DNA of 64,000 nt from Phoronis australis (Eukaryota > Phoronida > Phoronidae): contig NMRA01000036.1 of the NCBI GenBank assembly GCA_002633005.1, forward strand, positions 1,102,139 to 1,166,138, read 5' to 3'. Both the position numbers and the translations under genes were made by a program. The notes below the pieces were generated by a model. It ran no database searches and had not been told where the DNA came from. It was given only the letters and a program-made list of their open reading frames with translations. The stretch's first letter is position 1, and the number at the start of each line of letters is the position of its first letter. Shown here piece by piece: positions 24,301 through 34,100 of the stretch.

Positions 24301-27105
24301 CACCGCAAACAGCGTGCTTCTAGGGGTGTTTTGCTGTATCATAAAAATGGCTATTAAATGGCTCAGAATACATTGAACCCATACAATTGGAAGGTCAACT
24401 CGTCTCTCAAAATTTATTTGTCAAATTTTATGAAAATCCGTCAAAGAACTCCAAGATACAAAGGCAAACGTAAAAAATACAAACTGCCGTTAGGAACCAC
24501 AGCAGTAGTGGGATCCATTCAAATGTCATCCTTGTCCATTGTCAACTTCATATACACAGTCACTTGCCAAATTTAATAAAGATCCTGCACAGGGTTCGGG
24601 ACATGACAGCCATAGACGCAACTGCCACTAGGAGGAGTCACAACAGTCTGAGTCGTTCAAAAATCATTATTAGCAGTCCCTTCATAGTAGAAACATAAAC
24701 ACCAAGTTTCAAAATCATCCTTAAAGTGGTTTGGTTGATAGAGGGACGGACGCCAAAAACAGACTAGAAAACAGTAAAAATGGCCAATAGATGGCGCAAA
24801 ATATGTTGAATCCATCAGAAAATGGAAAATGTCATTGTTTACGAAATTTAATAAAAATCCATCAAGGAACTTCAGAGAAAAAGAGGAAATTGGAAAAAAA
24901 AAATTGCATCTGTCTGAAAGTCGTCATCATCCATTGTGAACTTCATATAAATACACTTGCTAAATTTTAAAAAATCTTGCAGAGGACTTAGGAGATACAG
25001 CCATGGGTGGAAAAAACAAAACTGCCACAAGGAGGCACCACAGTAGTCAAAGTCATCAGAAAACCATCGTCAGTCGTCCTCCTCACACAAAGAACATTTA
25101 TGCCAATTTTCACAACCAACCTTAGAGTGGTTCAGTTGACAGAGGGGCAGACACCAAATACAAACTCAAAAACAGTAAAAATGGCCACTGGGTGGTGCAA
25201 AATACCCTGAATCCATCCAAAAATGGAAGGAGGGTGCCATCTGACTAACAAATGCCTATTTGCCAAATTTTATGAAAATCCGTTGAGGACCTTTAAAAGA
25301 TAGAGTTAAATGTAAAAAAAATAAAATTGCCAGTAGGGGGCAAACCGGTAGTCGGATCTGTCCCAAGGTTCGCTCATACTGTTCCATTAATGAAAGGAAC
25401 GCATGCAAAATTTCATGAATATATCTCAAGGGATTTTGGAGATAGAACAGCAGATGCCGAACACTGAACAGACACCAGACGGACGCACGTACGGTCGGGG
25501 ATGACGGCATAATGCGTCAACATATAAATGTGTGAGTGTATAAAAAGTATACAGCACATTACACAAGGCAGTAATATACCAAAGTTTGAATGTGTGCTTA
25601 TAGTCCTGCCACATCAAGGTAGATCTCAGTATGGGAACTAACTTGGGAACTGACTACACTTCATGCCTGTATTTTGCCACATGCAAAAATTTTATTCACG
25701 TTTGAACATGTACCTAATGTTGCATTTACTAAACACTAGTTGACACAGAACAAGATAACCGAGCATAAGTGTTTGTAACCAGAACTGACAAGGAACAAAT
25801 AGGGCCGTCCCTATTACACAGCGGCACTTAAATCTCGCTGTATATACCCACAATGCCGTAAACATCCACCTGGCACATTTGCTGCCTTGTTTTCGTGCCA
25901 CTGGAGTTTCACGTGTTATTTGTCATTGTCTGGTTCTTTACAAGTTTTTTCTCGGTTGCATTACTCTATTCGTCCTTCCAAGCCAACAAAGTATTCCTGC
26001 TGTGTTTTAGGCTGCAGCTCCGACATGACAAAGTTTAAAATTGGACAAATACCCGTAGATCTGTGATCTCAATATCTTCGCCTTCGCGACATCAATGAGA
26101 GACACGATTTTCAAAATTAGGTCACGCTCTTCCTAATCTCCAAGACAAAGGAGAGTTCTATCGCTGTGTAATCCAGGATGGCCCAATTGACACCATGTTT
26201 ACAACTTTTGTCACCTGTTTCTGGGGAAGAGTAAACAATACCCCTAAGCACAAACTGGTGGCAAGGCAAAAAGGATCATCTTATTGCATTTGCACAATAG
26301 CGGAAATGCAAGTGACCATTTTGCTTGTGCTCCTGATGATGAAACAAAGTCAAACAAATAGACATGACCTCTGCACTATGCAATTGTTGCTGCATCTGAT
26401 GAGTGAGATGAATGTACTACGTTATTTGCCTATACTCTTCACTACACTTCGTCACCAAATACATGAGCATGGTTTTTAAAAAGATAGTAGGCACCAATAT
26501 CTGATTCATCCCTTTTAAGCATGGTTCCACTTAAATGGTTTGCATATATGAGTATGCCTATCGGTATTAGCTTTGTTCATCTGAGGAAGAGCCTGCATTT
26601 GAGTTGCCCATTTCCATCATAACCTGCCTATTTTGACATCAAAATGTTGCATTCATCACAGACCACACATCATGTATTGATTAAAAAAAACAAAATGACA
26701 TCTGCCTTCTCACAAATTGCTTAATGGCCCAATGATCATGACATCTTGCCATCCATTCAATTTTCCATTTACCTTAAACATCCACCAAACTCTGGGTGAA
26801 GAAAAAATGCCATGAGTGGGACTGTTATCATACACCACTACATGGTGGGAATTACTGATACCCAGGCTTCCGATATAATCAGAAAAATGTTTGGGTTTTG
26901 GTAGCATGTTGTCGTAGATGGAGTTCTTGTCGGAAACTTCATCAAAGTCGAAGAATTGAGCATTTGGTATGTGTTTCAATGCAAAATCTTCTCTAGCCAC
27001 AGATCCACCATGACTTAGTGTTCCATCCAGAATGCGCAAATTGGTCATTCCTGAGCGCACTCTATTCACCAATGACCTTGCGTTGATCAGGGTGGAAATT
27101 GACAT
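12192..27105 (-). CDS. MPST: 3-mercaptopyruvate sulfurtransferase (four coding exons, complete)
   Basis: Spliced product is 292 residues (human MPST has 297), made of two rhodanese domains. Exons are 27105-26773, 24243-24003, 21718-21560 and 12337-12192, with phases 0, 1 and 1, and all junctions are GT/AG. The first rhodanese domain (about residues 20-150) spans exons 1 and 2, and the catalytic second domain spans exons 2 to 4. Cys242 sits in CGSGIT, the MPST-type loop; the related thiosulfate sulfurtransferase has CRKGVT. The segment RFNGEEAEPRD supplies family substrate-binding arginines. The enzyme moves sulfur from 3-mercaptopyruvate to a thiol acceptor, in cysteine catabolism and H2S production. 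The start codon follows a consensus acceptor 12 bp upstream (CTTTCACAG ending at 27118), so a separate 5' noncoding exon is likely. The third intron (9.2 kb) is inflated by transposons. Confidence 0.93.
12816..13290 (+). pseudogene. LINE retrotransposon relic (C-terminal RT region)
   Basis: ILSYGTEVWGF, then an IEYAQVTFCKSLMGV-like stretch, and after a deletion EFHFVCVCPFYNDVR with RLLPNLYW. These match the tail that follows the reverse transcriptase in many invertebrate non-LTR elements (YGSEVWGF, FCK.LLGV, E.EYHFLL.CP.Y..LR). Stops and a missing middle show it is dead. It lies antisense in the third MPST intron. Confidence 0.75.
13370..15250 (+). repeat. Old, broken copies of the modular CTCF-motif repeat
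   Basis: Two patches (about 13370-13690 and 14835-15250) share module phrases with the better copies at 22-25 kb: TTGCCACT near 13376, GTCATCTGTTGTCAC, AATTTCACAATGATCCTG and GAGATACAGC. A core CCACCAAGGGGCAC near 15191 differs by one base from the CTCF consensus. The intervening 1.1 kb shows no recognised feature. Confidence 0.55.
18925..20120 (+). repeat. Long tandem repeats inside the 5.26-kb element
   Basis: GGCATAGACAAGATGTC starts at about 18932, 19217 and 19737. Each time it is followed by CGAGTCTGCTT, AGGTAGGTTT, CCCCACTGATTAATCATT and TTCATGTTGACACATTGA. Units are 285-520 bp because variable spacers follow. Each unit ends in one or more GCGGAAYGGTTCCGC palindromes. Confidence 0.75.
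20067..20117. repeat. Three palindromes at 17-bp spacing
   Basis: GCGGAATGGTTCCGC at 20067, GCGTAACGGTTCCAC at 20084 and GCGGACCGGTTCCGC at 20101 are head-to-tail and exactly 17 bp apart. The idealised unit is two 7-bp arms around a central base. Single copies occur at 19153, 19419, 19592 and 19942, and in both terminal repeats (15574-15592 and 20726-20744). Confidence 0.8.
21560..21718 (-). CDS. MPST: MPST coding exon 3 (catalytic cysteine)
   Basis: Starts after the acceptor TCTTCAG, completes the split Asp codon, then reads LQPGHMPGAINIPFSS and ends VSTCGS plus the first base of a Gly codon. It carries the persulfide-forming cysteine. The donor is GTAATG. Confidence 0.93.
22076..23760 (+). 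repeat. Modular CTCF-motif repeat, copy 1 (two joined pieces)
   Basis: Built of modules of about 140-150 bp. Each has a CCACTAG-GGCGC-type core, then AAATTTTATGAAAATCCGT or AATTTAATAAAGATCCTG, then GAGATACAG. A fresh 5' start (GAGCAACAGCAACGCGGAAC) occurs at 22323. The 3' end carries GACGGACGTCAGATGG and a run ending TATAAATATGTGGGTGC near 23550. A perfect core, CCACTAGATGGCGC, is at 22803-22816. No protein is encoded. Confidence 0.75.
24003..24243 (-). CDS. MPST: MPST coding exon 2
   Basis: Begins VFGHNNISVLDGGLPYW after the acceptor TTCTGCAG. It closes the first domain and enters the second with VVDARGPGRFNGEEAEPRD. It is 241 bp and ends with one base of a split Asp codon (phase 1) before GTATCT. 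It lies just left of a modular repeat copy that starts at 24258. Confidence 0.93.
24258..25550 (+). repeat. Modular CTCF-motif repeat, copy 2
   Basis: The 5' end GAGCAACGCGGAGCATTG near 24267 is followed by nine or so modules and the 3' signature GGACGCACGTACGG and TATAAATGTGTGAGTG near 25530. One-mismatch cores include CCAATAGATGGCGC (24784) and CCAGTAGGGGGCAA (25330). It fills much of the first MPST intron. Confidence 0.75.
25551..26770. other. Intron sequence, possible decayed transposon
   Basis: A short frame around 25990-26050 reads YSCCVLGCSSDMTKFKI, which faintly recalls the first cysteine pair of a THAP finger, and is then stopped. The support is too weak for a gene call. Nothing else is recognised in this part of MPST intron 1. 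Confidence 0.3.
26773..27105 (-). CDS. MPST: MPST coding exon 1
   Basis: 111 codons starting MSISTLINAR. Contains KHIPNAQFFDFDEVSD, YDNMLPKP and SPRVWWMFK, all diagnostic of the N-terminal rhodanese domain. It ends TTTAAG before the donor GTAAAT (phase 0). The frame stays open through the donor into the intron, but homology to WWMFR-AFGH in vertebrate MPST fixes the exon end. Confidence 0.93.
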
Positions 27106-27639
27106 GGTATACTTCTGCTGTGAAAGGCAAGAAAAGAGATATTACTAAGTGGTACCCATTTAATTAAAACAAATGATCAATAAACAAAGCACACATTTCA
27201 AGTTCATAATTCAAAAATTCAAATCAAATTTAGTCTCAAATTGTTGTTCTTTACTCAAATTGGAAGTGGTTTTAGTCAGGGCTTCAAAAGATCCAGGAGT
27301 TTGTTTTACTTGAGACCTAGCTGGTCTACAAGTTGACTTGCCATTTAAAGTGCCTAACAAGGTCTCAAGGAATAAGCCATCAATCACGTGTCACTTGAGT
27401 AGCAGTTTCTTTTCTCAAATCGCCCTTAGGCAATACATCACATGTGTACGCTGTAGGCAGCAAGCCAATTGATGAAGGACGACCAATGGAAACAAAGGCT
27501 TGACCTTCATTAAGGGCCTAGCTAGTGAACGTGGAAATATGTACTGCTGTGTGCAGGTCTTGAGCACTAATCAGATATACTGGACCCAAGAGGCAGGTTA
27601 TTCAGTGATAGACAGTGACCACGGTCTCTCAATAGAGAC

Positions 27640-28480
27640 GGTGTAGCTCCTATTGGCACTTCATATACTGGAAGCTTTTCTACAAATTATGCCTCACACC
27701 AACTAAAACATCAAAATTCACATTGTTATATCTTTGTGTGCATAGAGGGACACGTTATTAGGAGGCCATCCACGTCTAATTCCTTCTAGCTCAAACTAAT
27801 ACTCCTGTATCAAACTTTTACTTCGAGCAGTCCCTCGTTCAGTTGCTAAAAAATCAGTAACTGGATATTTTTACATTGCGCACGCCAAGGGGCATGATGT
27901 CACACCACCTGCCGTGTGCAGTGTTAAATGGCCAGTTACCAATTTTGGGAAGTGAAAGGGGAACTCATGCTCGAAGAAAAAGTTTGATAACGGGAGTATT
28001 TGTAGGAAATCGAAGGAATTAAAGATATCAATGGCATCCTAAGGTATTTAAAACAACCTGACCTTGATATTTTAGTCGGTATGAGGCATAATTCGCCAAA
28101 AACCTTCCGGTGTATGAAGCGCCTAAGAGCTACACCGTCTCTAATAATTGATCGAGCCAGCTAAAGACATTGGTCACTGTCTAATTCAGTGATTGCCCGG
28201 TTCTCTAAATCAGAGTCCTTCACATCCAACCAGTGCCCTAGACAGTGACCACCGTCCCTAGCTGTCCCCAGTAGAGAAGCTGAAGCATCTCAAGTGACTT
28301 GAGACCTTCATTCAGTTGCCCACTTTAAATTTACACTGCAACCACTCCTATACCGCACCCGCCAGTATTTAGTGGCCTCCTAAGGTGACCCTTTATGCAC
28401 AAAAGGTACTTATCACAACGTGACTTTGGTGTTTTAATCAGTGTGAGGCATAATTCACTGAAAAGCTTCATCATCACTAC
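27640..28480. repeat. Diverged fold-back arms (right arm, left arm, partial left arm)
   Basis: 27648-27890 is a right arm: AATTATGCCTCACACC, then ACTTCGAGCAGTCCCT, and the end TTTTTACATTGCGCACGCC. 27913-28180 is a left arm: GTGCAGTGTTAAATGGCCAG, then GCTCGAAGAAAAAGTTTGAT, and GAGGCATAATTCGCC. 28365-28470 repeats the middle of a left arm. The sequences are clearly older than the 55.7-kb palindrome. They lie upstream of MPST and show two elements meeting end to end. Confidence 0.65.
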
Positions 28481-29937
28481 TCATACTGGGCCGAGTACTG
28501 CTGCTCCTTGGGCCGAGGGCTAGAGACCAGCGGTCGTCGTCTACCAGCGCCCAAGTCTTGTGATGATGCCAGAAATAATGCGACTCTAATTGGTAAGAGC
28601 TTCAGTGAAACATGACCAAAAACACACCATAAAGAATCGGCTGCACTGTTACGCTAAAAACCGCTTCAAACACAAAACGTGCTTCGTTTGACCACTGGCA
28701 CTGGGACGGTTTTGGTTTGACCTACGCCAGGTAGAGAGTAAATCCTAGAACGAATCAGGACCACGGCACTGCCGTGTTGGCTTATCTATATTTTTGCCAA
28801 CGACGGTATTCGACGCAGGCATACTTTTTGCTTCTGATCTTTCTTGAAAACATTGGCACAAGCTCGGTGGCGACAGCAATTTCACAAACGCTGAAGCAAT
28901 GACCTACCAGTTGACGTACAATCGTTTAGAATGACCTATTTTGTCACGGTAAAATTAGACCACAAGGCCGCTGACGTAAATATCAAATGGAACAAGCCAA
29001 CCATAGACATCACAAAGACCGGCGGCGCGCCTCTCAGATAGGCCTACTACATGCAGCTCGCGTTGTCAATATGACGCCATAGTGGAGTGTTACACAGGAC
29101 AAAAATATGCTTGCTGCCAAAGAGTTACTAGTTTTTTGGTCCTGCCTTTGAGTCATGGGTTTTTTATTAGGTTCGGCCATGGAGTTTAGAGGTGCTGACA
29201 CTTGGTTTCTATGTTCTGCCACCGTAGTTTAAGCGGGACGATTATGTGTTGTTCAGTCCAAATCAGTCATGGTGATTGAGACCATATATCAAATTAAAAG
29301 ATAATGGGGGATTGACCAGCATATGCTTTTATCCAATGATGATGATGTTTGTTAATTGCACTTAAGTAAACATTTGATATCAATGACAATCATATGTATT
29401 TTTACTTGTTCTGAAAAATAACATCCCGGTGAACCCGGCTACTCGCTAGCCATCAAAATCAGAACATAGTCAAAAAGTGAATTCTCTCGTGTTGAAATAT
29501 ATACTGCTTTAAAAACTCATTTCTTAATAAGTATTCCAAAACCAGATTTCTTCTGTGTTATTAAAACAAAGATATCCCTGCAAAATCTGTACTTATGTTA
29601 AAACTGATATTGGAAAATTTGTGGATTTGCATTGCTTGCTCACGACTGAGCTCTTTCGTTGTTTTGTGACTCAAATTTTGCGCCTAAAAGTAGGTACATA
29701 GTAATCAAAATATCAAACCTGTACGACTGATACGACCTGATACCCAAAATACCGAATTTCCACCTGGAAACCGAGTGGAAATACCCAACGGAGCCGGTGT
29801 AAAATAATGAACCCATGAAAAATGACCTGGCTAATTTTTTCACAGGGTCTAAATTTAATGTGAAGAACTTTTAGCCCATGAAAAAATGACCTCACCGTCG
29901 TCCTTGAATACTCGCTCCGTCATTATTCAGCGGTCCC
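28481..29937. other. No gene seen; may hold the MPST promoter
   Basis: A slightly GC-richer patch runs from 28480 to 29230, including GGCGGCGCGCC near 29021. It lies 1.4-2 kb upstream of the MPST start codon, where a noncoding first exon and promoter could sit. No splice donor can be assigned with confidence. Confidence 0.3.
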
Positions 29938-30225
29938 AGGGGCGGAACCAGAATTTTGATTTAAGGGGGGTGCAAGGCAGAGGATCACTTTCGCGCACCT
30001 AGCCTAAAATAAAGAGGGGGGCTCGAATTTTGCGGTAATGTGGATCTTTTACTTAAGAAGCCGAGTACTAAAAAACGGGGTACTAGGTTCAACCCCGTGC
30101 ATTGTGCGTTCGCGACGAATNGTATTAGCTAGGATTCTGCCCGTCGGACTTTCGCACGCCTGAACTGCCGAATGGGAGAATTTTAGGGGGGTCTTGCCCC
30201 CCCCTCTAAATCTGCCACTGCCCGG
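29938..30225. mobile_element. MITE with GC-rich inverted ends
   Basis: The left end CAGGGGCGGAACCAGAATTT and the right end (CAGTGGCAGATTTAGAGG read on the minus strand) form imperfect terminal inverted repeats, each leading into a G-run. The interior has GCGCACCTAGCCTAAAATAA and GGGGGGCTCGAATTTTGCGG, shared with the copies at 783, 1327 and 5245. An isolated N lies at 30121. No coding capacity. Confidence 0.65.
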
Positions 30226-30417
30226 TTACTCCGCAACAGGGGGTTGGGATAAGCAGACGCGATAGCCGCAACTGGTAATCTTTCAACAATGTTCGATACG
30301 CGGTTGTTTAGGTCTAAGGGTCACCTGAGCAACGCCTGGCAAGGGACATCTTACATCAATATATGCCGCAATTAGGTAGTGAAAGTACCGAACGGCGTGC
30401 AGACCAGGAATATGATG

Positions 30418-30510
30418 TGAAAACAATCACATTTTTTTGAACAGTCCTTCGTTCAGTTGCCCAACTTGGCAAATGGCCATTTTTACACTGCTCGTGCCAG
30501 GATATATATG
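30418..30510. repeat. Solo right end of the fold-back family
   Basis: AACAGTCCTTCGTTCAGTTG, then GGCAAATGGCCATTTTTACACTG. This matches the outer end of the right arms at 27830-27890 and 56190-56240. Confidence 0.55.
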
Positions 30511-30835
30511 TTTTTTTAAAGTGATATATATTTATTGAAGAATACACAGAACATACAAGGAAATAATAACAAACACAGAAACCGCGAAGCATTATATCTG
30601 GGTTGTCACAATTCATAAATGAAACTAATATACATAGAGGTATGTACAATTAAGTAGTATCTAAAATAAGTATCCCAATACTTAGATATGCTATTACAAA
30701 TATATAAAAACAAAAATATGTACAGATTAGTGTATGGAAATCAGATGCAACAATATTGATAAACGCTACATAAAAATTTACTAACGTTGCTTAGGAGGAA
30801 TTCACTGAGAACAAGGTCAAGGTTAGGACTACCAT

Positions 30836-31690
30836 TCAATAATAATGTAACTCTAGTAGGGATATTATTTCAAGAATTGAGAGCGTTTTAACATTTGATT
30901 GGTTTTCATTGAGTGCACGAAAGAGTGAGTCTCTGAGGTATTCGATGAGGGGACATTTGAAGAAAATATGAGGATGAGATTGATGGTCACCACGTTTACA
31001 GTTTGGAGAGACATTACTAAAGTTGTGCCTGAACTTGTCAGAGTTGAGGAAAAAGCCACATCTTGATCTGTACAATGCTATTTCGTTTTCGCGGGGAAGG
31101 GAGAATTGAGTCAAGGGTGTTGAGTTATCAAAATTATGAAAAACAGTTCTAAAATTATTTTTTATACTCGTAAAAGAGTTGCTTTCCTTAACAGAGACTG
31201 GAAGAGAATTCCAGTTGTTGATGCCCATCATGACTGTAGATCTTCTGAATGCCTGACTGAAGTGAGGACGGAGGAATTGCATATGGGGTGGAAGATCTCG
31301 GCTCAGTGATCCGCGCAGTACGTATGATTAAGGACGGGGATGGATTGGAACGGTTCGAAATAATGTGTGGGAGAGGGGTTGATCTCTTTGTGAGCACATA
31401 ATTACACGGTGTGGGGATACTGCAAAACACCAACAAGTGTCTGGTGCTTGATCGGGGGTGACTTCAGATACGTGAGAGAGGAATACCATGCGTGAGAGAA
31501 AAATATTTGTCCGTTGGCAATTCCGAGCGATGCAAAGGAGAAGAATTGAGTCAGTGTTCTTTGCTTTTTACATTATAGAATTCTCGAATTAAGTCTAACT
31601 GTTGTATAGCACAACTTGGGTGAATAACCGCTGTAGCCAATATCTTACACCGACGACTGATGAAGTCCATTCTGGCTATTGAGGGTTGGA
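30836..31690 (-). pseudogene. LINE retrotransposon relic (C-terminal tail)
   Basis: A 148-codon open frame ends the element. It shows RRSTVMMGINNWNSLPVSV and later GFFLNSDKFRH, a Cys/His cluster CKRGDHQSHPHIFFKCPL and EYLRDSLF. The WNSLP-V motif followed by a C-H-FFKCPL cluster is typical of the end of non-LTR polyproteins. Upstream, other frames continue (TLQPSIARMDFISRRCKILA) with frameshifts and stops. It is a truncated dead copy; the family cannot be named from this piece. Confidence 0.65.
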
Positions 31691-33650
31691 GGGTTAGCTC
31701 AGTCTCTTTTGTTCGATAGTTGCTCTAATCTCCAATAAGATCATATATTAGGCCTATTGACTCACGGTGGTGTTAGAAATAAGTTAAGTTATAAATGTTT
31801 GAATATAAACCAATGACATTTCTGAATTCCCCATCAAAAACTGGTCATGCTTAAAGTTTTTGAATCACCAAAATCGCCAAACTATACAATCGAAGTTAGA
31901 CTGTCACACGCTCACAACCGCTAGTGTGCGTGTGGTAAAGTCACGGAACGGGAAAACACCCTAATGAGTTTTGAAAACCTGTCATTTTATCTATATGACT
32001 CCAATGAGGTCATTTTCTACAGTGGTTCACATTAAATTTAGACCCCCCCATTAAATGCGACCTGGGTCGCATTTTAATTTTACGTCGTTACCCCGGCCGA
32101 GGTCATTTTCAGTAATGAAAACTAAGGTTTATTGGGGCACAACAAAAGTACGTCCTAAGTGAGCAGCACGTCTCCTGGATATAATGTATTTGCATCGAGC
32201 GACACGAATGAAATGATAAATTTGCGCGATCTTACTGCTTTCTCTTGAAAAAACGAAAAAAATAAAACGCTCACAGTGGGTAACAAGCGTACAGCCGCTC
32301 AGACAATTCGAGAATCTGCCACTGGTTGCAATCTTCTATTAGTTTGATATTTTCCCTGTCGACTGATTAACTCTTAAAAAGAACGCATGCAAATGCTACA
32401 GCATATGTTTCTATATGTTTCTGAAAAAAATCACACTCTTCCGCTTCTTTATTTGTTAGATATCGCGCTTTGAAAAGAGCAGTTTTCCCCGTGTGTTGAC
32501 ACGGCAATTAGCCGTGTCACATGACCAGCAAACGTACACTCTCCAACTGAATATGGCATCAAATTGCCAGCTGCAGTAGCGCGTGCGCCCGGTCTATAGT
32601 ATTAAGATGTCTATGAAGCCAACACACAATCAACAACCATCTGAGTGCAGTCTTACACCGTTTCCATGTTGCATGCAAATAAGAAATTTTGATATTTAAA
32701 ATGCATGCTCCACCAGCCAGCAAAATACATGTCGCATTCCGGGTAAGACATTAACCTGTGGAGTTACACGCTATAGTAGCCCAAGTGTCGCGTTTGCTGA
32801 AAGCAACCATACTCGTGCAGTAGACCATGGAGAGAGAGAGAGCGAGGGATCTCGCCAGGGAGGGAGGGGGCTCACTTTTATTTACGTTAAGACATAATAT
32901 AATGATTAAATAATTGCAATTTAAATTTGGAGGCCTTCTAAAGGTTCGACCGCTACCCAATAAGAAGGTTCCCTGTACAAAAATAAATCAATGGAAACGA
33001 AAAAACCGGTCGGAATAGGCCTATCCGTTGTAAGCCAAAACTCAAAGCGCTAAACGACAGACACCGACGCCAGGAACCAAGAAGTGGACAGTGCACGTAC
33101 CACCTCACGAGATTTTGGGAACACAATTAGATACTGTTACACAGGCAATTGGAAATATGACAGATTGGATCGTAGTTGCTAATTATAAAATTGGTTAATC
33201 TGGAGAATGCTGGCAATTAAGTGCCGGTGTAGAGACTGGTATTTCGTTATTGCTTATAAGGCGAGGAATTTCAAATTTGATAGTCAGGCTCTTGATGACA
33301 CATGACAGCGATTTCCCGTTCAGTGACTTTACCAGACGAAGGGGGTTCTGAGCGCGTGATAACATCTAGCTTCTTTGCTAACGGCCAAGCGAAGTCTTTT
33401 GTCTGTTATGACAACAGGCAGGCCAATTATCTACCTTATTGCACACCATGCGTGAACACCGTCAAACCAAGAGCGAATTGGTACATTCAGAAAGAATAGA
33501 TTATCGTAACTTCGGTTGCAGTTGGGCGATTTTGGCGATTCAAAAACTAAACATGATCACCATTAGACGCGGATTTCAAAAATGTTATTGGTTTACGTTC
33601 AAACATGTTTTAACTTAACTTTTATTTTTAACAGCACAGCCCAGTCAGGC
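31691..33650. other. No gene seen
   Basis: Intergenic sequence between two related fragments in opposite orientation (31713-31742 and 33664-33720 share AGATTAGAGCAATTATCGAA-like text as inverse complements). A short GA run lies near 32829-32841. Confidence 0.4.
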
Positions 33651-33654
33651 TAGA

Positions 33655-34100
33655 TACGACCTTTTTGAAGATTAGAGCAATTATCGAACAAAAGATAGCT
33701 GGCCCTCCAACCATGAATGGATTTAATCAGTCGGGTAACTTTCCCATCTTGTTGTTGGGCTATAGAATCGAACAAGTTGGGAGACGCCGTAATTACTTTG
33801 TTGGATGGGGGTCGAATTAGGCATGGAGTAGCACCTGAGTATCAATTGATTCACTGAAGTATGTAGGAGTTCTAATGTGTCCAATGGGTCTACAGAATAA
33901 GTTGTTTGTGTAAAAATCAATACTTAGGAATCTGATTACTGAGGAAATTGGAGTGAAATTTTGCAGTTGAGATTTGAAAGAGTGCCTTGAAGTAGGGAGG
34001 CGAAGTTCCTTAATCAGTAGTGGGCAGAATGTGGAATTTGATATAGTCCGAAGGACTCTCTTCTGTCTGGAGTTTCCTAGCTGCCAAAACCCCAAGTTGC
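33655..34100 (-). pseudogene. Possible further LINE-derived fragment
   Basis: Its right half has a 92-codon minus-strand frame containing KRVLRTISNSTFCPLLIKE and LRLPTSRHSFKSQL, which looks retroelement-like but is not diagnostic. Its left border matches, in inverse orientation, the sequence next to the 30836-31690 relic. Low certainty. Confidence 0.3.

Noticed and set aside
25990-26060. THAP-finger-like YSCCVLGCSSDMTKF
   Set aside because: Only the first cysteine pair fits; it is stopped soon after and no downstream conserved His or AVPTIF-type motif is seen.
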